Positions 9,046 through 16,300 of a stretch of 64,000 nt of DNA are shown here, one piece after another. The notes beneath the pieces are model-generated. The model was not told where the DNA came from. It saw only the letters and a program-made list of their open reading frames with translations, and made no database searches. Position numbers and translations under genes: made by a program. The first letter of the stretch is position 1, and each line of letters begins with the position of its first letter. Source of the stretch: Paracoccus liaowanqingii (GTDB lineage Bacteria; Pseudomonadota; Alphaproteobacteria; Rhodobacterales; Rhodobacteraceae); assembly GCF_004683865.2 (NCBI RefSeq), contig NZ_CP038439.1, forward strand, positions 2,978,001-3,042,000, written 5' to 3'.

Positions 9046-9361
9046 GGCTGCTCCTTTCAGAAGGAACAATACAGGAACATACGCCGCCCGGGAACCACCT
9101 GCGTTCCTCTGCGCGATGCGGTCAGCGCGCCCGCAACCGGCTTTCGATCAGCAGGCTTTCCTCGTTGGTCGCGTCATCTCGCGATTGCGGGTCATGACGA
9201 CCGTCTGCCCCCTTCCCGCGAAAACCACCACTGACCGATAAAAAATCGTAATATTAATGGCTTCTTAGGGACGACGTTCAAGCCGCAACCAGCCGCGCGC
9301 AATTCCGCAGCTACCTGCGTTGACGGTCCAGCGCCCGCCCTGCGACAGGCCGCGCCGGATT
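9046..9361. other. Intergenic region between imuA and hmuS
   Basis: About 316 bases between the imuA start and the hmuS stop. Apart from the LexA box at 9064-9078 it holds a small A+T-rich patch (9236-9262, AAAAAATCGTAATATTAATGG) and no credible reading frame or obvious terminator hairpin. Confidence 0.5.
9064..9078 (-). promoter_or_regulatory. LexA (SOS) box upstream of imuA
   Basis: On the minus strand this reads GTTC-CTGTATT-GTTC, an exact match to the alphaproteobacterial LexA site GTTC-N7-GTTC. It lies 19 bases before the imuA start codon, where bound LexA would block the promoter. The agreement between the site and the gene's family (SOS mutagenesis) supports both calls. Confidence 0.82.
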
Positions 9362-10414
9362 TCAGCGGGCGACGACCTGACCGCCGGGCATGTCCGGCAG
9401 TCCCTCGACCAGCCGCAACCAGGTCGCGGGATCGCCGCCCTGATCCTTCGGCAGCCCGCAGCACTTATAAACGGCCACGCCCTGCGCGTCGAAGGCCTCG
9501 ACCGACAGCGCCGGGCCCTGCGGGGTGGGCGTGTTGACCAGCCAGACCTCGGCCACAAGATCGGCGCGCAGATGCAGGCTGAAGCGCGCGTCGATCACGT
9601 TCAGCAGCGATCCCATCGGGCGCAGGCTGCGGATCGGGCCGGTATGGATTTGCATGCAGCCCGGATTGCCGATCCGCAGCCGCACCTCGATGCCCTGCGC
9701 CCGGATCGCTTGGAACAGCGCCTCGGTCGCCCCGGTGGGCAGGGGCCGTGCATGGGGGGGACCCGCCAGACGGCAGGCGCCAAGCCGGTTCATGTTCAAC
9801 CGCCGGGCCAGAGGGTCCAGCTGGCTCACCCCCGTCAGCGCCGCCCATTCGGTGCGCAGGGTCTCGGTCTGCGCCGCATCGACCAAGGCACCCTCGGGCG
9901 CGACGCGGGGGGCAAGGTCCGCACTGATCGTCATCTCGGGCAGCGCCAGCTCGCGGCACAGACCTTCCCACGCGCCCAGATCGCTGGCCTCGCGCAGATG
10001 GATCTTGTGGACCGCATCACCCGCCGCATCGAAGACCTGCACCGAGCGCAGGCCGTCAAGCTCGACGGCGAAGGCATGGACCCAGTGGCGCGGATCCAGG
10101 CGCAGGTCGATGGCCATGTCCCGTCCCGTCACCGCCCTGGGGCCGTCCTGGAAATCGCGATAGGTGCCGATCTTTTCGATCACGCAGGCCGGATTGCGCG
10201 TCGTGGCCATCACCTCGCCCAAGCGGCCGAGCGCCGGGATCAGCCGACCGGGGGTCGCGTCGATGCGCAGCACGCCCTGCCGCAGCCCGGCCTCCAGCAG
10301 GGCAGCCTCGGGAAGCCCCATCTCGGCCGCGAAATCATGATGGCGCAAGATCGCTTGGCGCTTGAGGGCATCCAGTCTGTCAGCATCCAGTCGCGCAGGG
10401 GTCGGATGGATCAT
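9362..10414 (-). CDS. hmuS: Hemin-degrading factor (ChuS/HmuS family)
   Basis: A 350-residue cytoplasmic haem-handling protein of the ChuS/HmuS family, which binds and degrades haem to release iron. The two halves look like repeats of one another: each has a conserved RNP..IEKIGTY or RIGNPGCMQIHTG strand, followed by DLRLDP..WVHAF or DARFSLHLRADLVAEVWLV. The length is right for the two-repeat family. ATG 10414 has GAGG upstream. Unusually it stands alone: no hmuRTUV haem receptor or transporter genes are adjacent. The upstream gap contains a marked A+T-rich stretch that is probably its promoter and iron-regulation zone. Confidence 0.85.
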   Translation of the reverse strand: MIHPTPARLDADRLDALKRQAILRHHDFAAEMGLPEAALLEAGLRQGVLRIDATPGRLIPALGRLGEVMATTRNPACVIEKIGTYRDFQDGPRAVTGRDMAIDLRLDPRHWVHAFAVELDGLRSVQVFDAAGDAVHKIHLREASDLGAWEGLCRELALPEMTISADLAPRVAPEGALVDAAQTETLRTEWAALTGVSQLDPLARRLNMNRLGACRLAGPPHARPLPTGATEALFQAIRAQGIEVRLRIGNPGCMQIHTGPIRSLRPMGSLLNVIDARFSLHLRADLVAEVWLVNTPTPQGPALSVEAFDAQGVAVYKCCGLPKDQGGDPATWLRLVEGLPDMPGGQVVAR

Positions 10415-10961
10415 GATGGCCTCGGTGAAAGGGCGACGCGAACGGCCCCATGGCCGAGCGTAGTAACTGAGTAGAACGCTAAGTTAATTAGAGGGTTACG
10501 AGGTTTTCAACAACCTCAAATCAATGTTTGTTTATTTTTCTCAACAGCATACGCTTATTTGGCCGCCGACGGTGGATTTCTTCTCGTAGATTCAGACAGG
10601 TCACCGTATTAGTCTGCTCTTTATACCGTAAGATGCTTGGCAACCAGATCGCGACGGGGACTTCTGTCAAAAAGGCGACAGTTCGCTCATGCCAGCGATC
10701 GGGCTTTCGGGTTCCTGCGGTCTGTCGCCGGGTTCAACCAGACCATCCGTGGTCCGGTTCCAAGTCTGCGGAAACTCGGCGGGCTTCCGCCCCGCATGTG
10801 CCTTCGAGGGCATCTTTACACCCGGCCTGTCCCGGGCGATGCCTGCGGGGCGGCGGGCACGGTCCGGACCCGCCGACCGGCGGCCGCATCTCCCCGCGCA
10901 CCGGCACGGGTGCCCTTGCCGCCGTCACGACTGCACCGACCGACCGACACGAAAGGCCGCC
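10415..10961. other. A+T-rich intergenic region between divergent hmuS and dehydrogenase genes
   Basis: 547 bases without a convincing gene. From about 10460 to 10560 the G+C falls far below the surroundings. This part contains a perfect inverted repeat GAGGTT-TTCAAC-AACCTC (10500-10517) and T-rich runs, typical of a regulated promoter. The frame open from 10528 has no recognisable protein features. The right half (10700-10960) is ordinary G+C-rich sequence, presumably the leader of the dehydrogenase gene. Confidence 0.5.
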
Positions 10962-12005
10962 ATGACCCCCGACACCCCCCATCGCATTGCCCTGATTCCC
11001 GGAGACGGCATCGGCACCCCCGTCACCGAGGCCGCCCTGCAGGTCGTGGCCGCCAGCGGCGCCACGGTCGAGACCGTCACCTTCCCCTGGTCCTGCGACC
11101 ATTACCTGACCACCGGCGCGATGATGCCCGAGGATGGCATCGCCACCCTGCGCGGCTTTGACGCGATCTTCCTGGGCGCCGTCGGCTGGCCCGCCCGGGT
11201 GCCCGACAGCGTCTCGCTGCACGGGCTGCTGCTGCCGATCCGCAAGGCCTTCGTCCAATACGCCAACATCCGCCCCCACCGCCTGCTGCCCGGGGTCGAG
11301 GGCCCGCTGAAGACCCGCGACTTCGACATCCTCTGCATCCGCGAGAACACCGAGGGCGAATATTCCGGCGCCGGGGGCCGCGTCCATGTGGGCACCCCCG
11401 ACGAGGTCGCGGTCGAGACCTCGGTCTTCACCCGCACCGGCGTCGAACGCATCCTGCGCTTCGGGTTCGAGCAGGCGCAGGCGCGACGGGGCCAGCTGGC
11501 CTCGGTCACGAAATCGAACGCGCAGCGGCACAGCATGGTCTTCTGGGACGAGGTGACTGAGGAACTGGCTGCCCAGTATCCCGACGTGCAGGTGACGCGC
11601 TATCACATCGACGCCATGTGCGCGCGCATGGTCATGGCGCCCGAGACGCTGGACGTGGTGGTGGCCTCGAACCTCTTCGGCGACATCCTGACGGATCTGG
11701 GCGCGGCGATCCAGGGGGGCCTGGGCTTCGCGGCCTCGGCCAATATCGACCCGACGCGCCAAGGCCCGTCGATGTTCGAGCCGGTGCACGGATCTGCCCC
11801 CGACATCGCGGACCAAGGCATCGCCAACCCGATGGCCGCGATCTGGTCGGCGGCGATGATGCTGGATCATCTGGGCCAGACCGAGGCCGGTGCCCGCATC
11901 ATGGCCGCGCTGGAGGCGACGACCGCCCAAGGCATCGGCACGCGACAGGGCCGCGACGGGACCGAGGCGATCACGCAGGCCGTGCTGACGAATCTGCAGG
12001 GCTGA
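10962..12005 (+). CDS. Tartrate/D-malate dehydrogenase-type isocitrate/isopropylmalate family enzyme
   Basis: A 347-residue NAD-dependent beta-decarboxylating dehydrogenase. Family features are IALIPGDGIG near the N-terminus, RKAFVQYANIRP (substrate-binding arginines), RENTEGEYSG, the SVTKSNAQRHS segment with a catalytic lysine, FGDILTDLGA (metal aspartates) and FEPVHGSAPDIA (nucleotide loop). The overall pattern is closest to the tartrate dehydrogenase / D-malate dehydrogenase branch rather than leuB or icd. ATG 10962 has GAAAGG upstream. It is monocistronic, with hairpins right after the stop. The true substrate among tartrate, D-malate and related hydroxyacids cannot be settled from sequence alone. 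Confidence 0.85.
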   Translation: MTPDTPHRIALIPGDGIGTPVTEAALQVVAASGATVETVTFPWSCDHYLTTGAMMPEDGIATLRGFDAIFLGAVGWPARVPDSVSLHGLLLPIRKAFVQYANIRPHRLLPGVEGPLKTRDFDILCIRENTEGEYSGAGGRVHVGTPDEVAVETSVFTRTGVERILRFGFEQAQARRGQLASVTKSNAQRHSMVFWDEVTEELAAQYPDVQVTRYHIDAMCARMVMAPETLDVVVASNLFGDILTDLGAAIQGGLGFAASANIDPTRQGPSMFEPVHGSAPDIADQGIANPMAAIWSAAMMLDHLGQTEAGARIMAALEATTAQGIGTRQGRDGTEAITQAVLTNLQG

Positions 12006-12034
12006 GCCTAGCCACGGGCCAGCGCCGGGGTTCT

Positions 12035-12058
12035 CCAAGGGGCCCAGGGGCCCCTTGG
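12035..12058. terminator. Hairpin after the tartrate dehydrogenase-like gene
   Basis: An inverted repeat CCAAGGGGCC-CAGG-GGCCCCTTGG with 10-base arms, 30 bases past the stop codon. There is no T-tract. It may act on the converging terC gene as well. Confidence 0.55.
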
Positions 12059-12070
12059 ACGTGGGGGTGC

Positions 12071-12088
12071 GGGGGAGCAGGCTCCCCC
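12071..12088. terminator. Second hairpin between convergent genes
   Basis: GGGGGAGC-AG-GCTCCCCC, 8-base arms, lying 8 bases past the terC stop and facing the dehydrogenase gene. It is probably a shared terminator with the adjacent hairpin. Confidence 0.5.
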
Positions 12089-12096
12089 GCCCTTGC

Positions 12097-13097
12097 TCAG
12101 TGCCTCGGCTCGCCGAATTCCAGCGGCTCGGGCTGCTGGCCGCGCGTCTTGACCAGCGAGACGACCACGCCGATCGTCAGGATCACGAAGGTGATGCCAA
12201 GCGACCAGGCGGGGGGAACTTCTCCCATCCCATCAGGTCCGCGATGAAGATCTTGGAACCGATGAAGATCAGCAGGATCGACAGCGCGTACTTCAGATAG
12301 GCGAAGCGGTGCAGGATCGCGGCCAGCGCGAAATACAGCGCCCGCAGGCCAAGGATCGCGAAGATGTTCGAGGTATAGACCAGATAGGGGTCGGTCGTGA
12401 TGGTGAAGACCGCCGGGACCGAATCGACCGCGAAGACCAGATCCGCCACCTCGATCACGATCAGCGCCAGCAGCAGGGGCGTCGCCCACCGGACCAGCTT
12501 GCCGGTCTTGGGGTCGGGCTTCTTCACCATGAAGGCATGGCCGTGCAGCTCGTCGGTGACGCGCATGCGGCGGCGCAGCCAGGCCAGCATCTTGTTGTCG
12601 GCCATGTCGTGGGGCTGGTCGCTGGCGAACAGCATCTTGACGCCGGTGAAGATCAGGAAGGCCGCGAACAGGTACAGCACCCAGTGATAGTTCTCGACGA
12701 TGGTGGCGCCCAGACCGATCATGATGCCGCGCAGCACGATCACCCCCAGGATGCCCCAGAACAGCACCCGGTGCTGGTATTCGCGCGGGATGGCGAAGAA
12801 GCTGAAGATCAGCGCGATGACGAAGATGTTGTCCATCGCCAGCGTCTTCTCGACGATGAAGGCGGTCAGGTACTGCGCCATGGCCTCGCCGCCCATCGAC
12901 CAGTAGATGAAGCTTGAGAAGGCGATGCCCAATGTGATGTACATGGCGGACAGCTTGAGGCTCTCCGCGATGCCGATTTCATGATCGTCCTTGTTCAGGA
13001 CGCCCAGGTCGAAGACCAGAAGCGCCACCACAAGCGACAGGAACAGAAGCCACATCCACAGCGGCTTGCCCAGAAAGTCCAACAGGAAAAGATCCAC
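12097..13097 (-). CDS. TerC family integral membrane protein, apparent frameshift near the C-terminus
   Basis: Membrane protein of the TerC/Alx family, linked in other bacteria to metal (manganese) export or metal insertion into exported proteins. About eight hydrophobic helices are visible, with the family segments FDLGVLNKDDHEIG, EKTLAMDNIFVIALIF and FAVDSVPAVFTIT. The GTG start at 13097 follows GAGGG and begins VDLFLLDFLG as relatives do. The frame runs from 13097 to a run of six C (coding strand; 12211-12216), after which it hits a stop at 12183. One extra base there restores FPPAWSLGITFVIL and a normal end at 12097. This is either a real lesion or an assembly error in the homopolymer. 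Without the shift the protein loses its last helix. Confidence 0.8.
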
Positions 13098-13329
13098 GAT
13101 GCCCTCGCACGATTGCCATCGCGCCCGGATCGGGGGAATAGAGGGCCGCCGATGCACCGAGCACGCTCGATGCGGTCCGACATCGCAAAGGATCTGCTGA
13201 TCACATTGCCAGAGGGGCCCGGTCCCGCGAGGACAAAGTGGCGTCGAACCCCAGCCGTTTCAAGCCCCCCTCGCGCGGGGATCGGCAGCGTGGCCCGCGC
13301 GCCACAGTCCTGCGCGGGCCGGCCCCCGG

Positions 13330-16300
13330 TCACGTCCGCGAAGCCTGCCGCCAGTCCAGGCAGGCCGACAGATAGTCGCGGGCGTCCCGGCTGAGGCGCG
13401 CGATGCCCATCAGCCGGGCCAGTTCCAGCGCCGGGTCCTCGGCTGTGCCGATGCGGTCAACGTGGCGGTCGATGACCTCGGCGATCTCGAAGCGCGAGAT
13501 GTCGCGCAGCGGGCGGTCGTCCATGCCCCGGAAGGCGACGGGATCGCCGGCCCGGCCCGTCGTCCACAGGAACCGCACCCCGTCCTCGACCGTGTGGTCG
13601 AAGCGGTCCTGCAGCGCGGTGATGCGGGTCTGGATGCGCGCCCCTGTGCGCTGCCAGCCATGCAGCTGCGAGATCCGCCGCGCCAGGGAGGCCTCGGGCA
13701 GCGGCCCATGGGCATCCACGACCTGCTGCATCAGCCGGCGCAGCTCGGGGGTATAATCGTCGTCGAAGAAGCGGTCGGGATCGGGCCGGACCTCCGCCCC
13801 GTCGGGCAGATCGGCGCCCTCTGGGGGCGCCGGCACCTCCTCGGGCAAGGGCGCCTCCTCGGGCAGATCGGGCTCATCCGCGATCACCTCCGCGACCTCG
13901 GCCCGGCGGGCGCGGTCGTCCGTCAGCAGTGCCTGCAGGCGGTCGTCGATGCGCTGCAGCGTGGCTGCGGGCGTACGGAACCAGTCGGTCGACCAGATGC
14001 GCAGGATCGACCAGCCCAGGCCCTCCAGCACCGCCTGCCGGATGCGGTCGCGGTCCCGCGCCGTGGCCGAGGAATGATAACGCGCCCCGTCGCATTCCAC
14101 CCCCGCCAGCCAGACCCCCGCATGGTCGGGATGACGCACGCCCAGATCGATGCGGAACCCCGACACGCCGATCTGGCTGTGGACCTGCCAGCCGCGCGCG
14201 GCCAGCGCATCGCGTACCGCCTCCTCGAAGGGCGATTCGACGGGGCCGAGCGAGCCGCTGTCCCGCGCCGCCAGCGCCACCGCACCCCGGTCCGCGAAAT
14301 CCAGGAACGCCCTGAGGTCCGCAACCCCGCGCGCCCGCGTCCGCATCGTGTCGATCTGGTCCGCGCCGATCGAGGCGAAGACATGCAGTTCGGACCGCGC
14401 GCGGGTCACCGCGACGTTCAGCCGCCGTTCCCCGCCATCCTTGTTCATCGCCCCGAAGTTCATCGTCAGCCGGCCCCCCGGATCCGGCCCGAAGGTGATC
14501 GAGAACAGCATCACGTCGCGCTCGTCGCCTTGGATGTTCTCGACGTTCTTGACGATCACCGGCTCGTCGCGCTCGTCGGCGAAGAACCATTCCAGCCGGG
14601 GATCGGCCTTGCGCGCCGCGTCCAGCAGATCCAGGATCAGGCTCTGCTGCTGGGAATTGAAGGTGATGACCCCCAAGGTGGGGCGGTCGCCCTCGGGCAG
14701 GCGCAGCCAACCGGTCAGGCGTCGGCGGATGAAATCGACGATGGCGCGGGCCTCGACGGGGTTCGTCGCGCCCTTGCCGCGCTGATAGACGCCCGCGACC
14801 CGGTGCAGCCGCACGGCATCGCGCGTCGCATCCGCCGAGGGGAAGGTCACCAGGCCGCCGTCGTAGTAGAAATGGTTGGAAAAGGCGATCAGCGCCTCGT
14901 CGCGGCTGCGGTAATGCCAGCTCAACCGCAGGGTCGGGATGCCCGCCGCCGCGACCTCGTCCAGGATCGAGGGCATGTCCTTCTCGAACTCGGCCAGTTC
15001 GGCGCCGTCCTCGGTGCCCTCGTCGGTGCGGCCGAAGAAGTTCGTGGGCGGCAGCTGCTTGGGATCGCCCACGATGATCGCCTGCCGCCCCCGCGCGATG
15101 GCCCCGATCGCGTCCCAGGTCGAGATCTGCGAGGCCTCGTCAAAGATCACCAGGTCGAACTGCGCCTGCCCGGCGGGCAGGTATTGCGCCACCGACAGCG
15201 GCGACATCAGCACGCAGGGCGCCAGCCGGGCAAAGCTGCCGGGCATGTCCGCGATCAGGCTGCGGATCGCCCGCGTCGGGCGCTGCAGCCCCAGCTGATG
15301 GCGCAGACCGCCCAGTTCGGAATTGCGCGGCACCGCGTCGCGCGCGGGCAGGTCGTTGCCCAAGCGGCGCATGACCTCGGGCGCGGCCAGCTGCGACAGC
15401 GCGTCGTCCAGCGCCCGGAACCGGGCGATCAGCGCGTCATGTTCCCAATGCGCGAAGCCCCGCAGGCAGGGATCGGCATCCATCGCCGGGCGCAGCCACC
15501 AGGCCATGTAGGCCTGCTCGAAGGCGCGGGCGGCATCGGGGATGTCGGCTCCCTCCTCCAGCGCGCGGACCAGCGGCGCCAGCCCGGCGCGGGTCGCGGC
15601 CTCGCGGGTGGCGCGCCATTTCAGCCAGTCCCCGAAGCGGCCCTGCAGATCCTCCAGCCCCGCCAGCAGCGCGGCGCCCCCGGGCGGCAGCGTGCCGCCC
15701 AGATCGGCGAACTCAGCCCCGGCCCGCGCGGCGGCGGCCCCGGCGTCGCGCAGGGCCAGCAGCAGCGGCGCCAGATCGCCGCCCGAGGGTTGCGCCAGCT
15801 GCGGCCGCTGGTCCTTCAGCGCGGCCGCCGGAAAGCCCGCCGCATAAAGCTGCCGTTCCAGATCCAGATAGCCCGCCGCGGCGTCCAGTTCGGCGCCGAT
15901 GCGGGCGATGTCCGATGCCTCGCCCGCAAATCCGGGCAGGGTCCGCAACTCCGATCCGGCGATCTCGGCCTGCGCGCGCAGCAGCAGCCGCAGCGCCGGG
16001 AGGTCGCGCGCCGGATCGGCCTTGCCCGAGGCGGCATAGCCCTGCAGCAGGCGGCGCAGCCTGCCCTGCGCCATGCCGCCGAAGGGCCAGGACCGGGCCA
16101 GCGCCTCGCGCCATTGCAGCTCCAGCGCCTCCAGCGGCATGTCGGGCAGCGCCGCATCGGGATAGCGCGCCGACAGCCCCGCCCGGGCCTGCGCGGCGCG
16201 CGCGATGGCCTGGGCCAGGGCGTCCAGCTGGCCACGCGCCTGCTGCGGATCGCGCAGCGCGTCCGGGGCGATGCCCGGCCCGTCCAGCCGCCGCCCCGCC

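Noticed and set aside
9046..9069. ATG 9069 as the imuA start
   Set aside because: It would place the LexA box inside or against the coding sequence and loses the AAAGGAG site before ATG 9045.
13098..13329. Possible yybP-ykoY (manganese) riboswitch before the TerC gene
   Set aside because: The gap lacks the conserved GGGGAGTAG and other blocks on the minus strand; no convincing aptamer.
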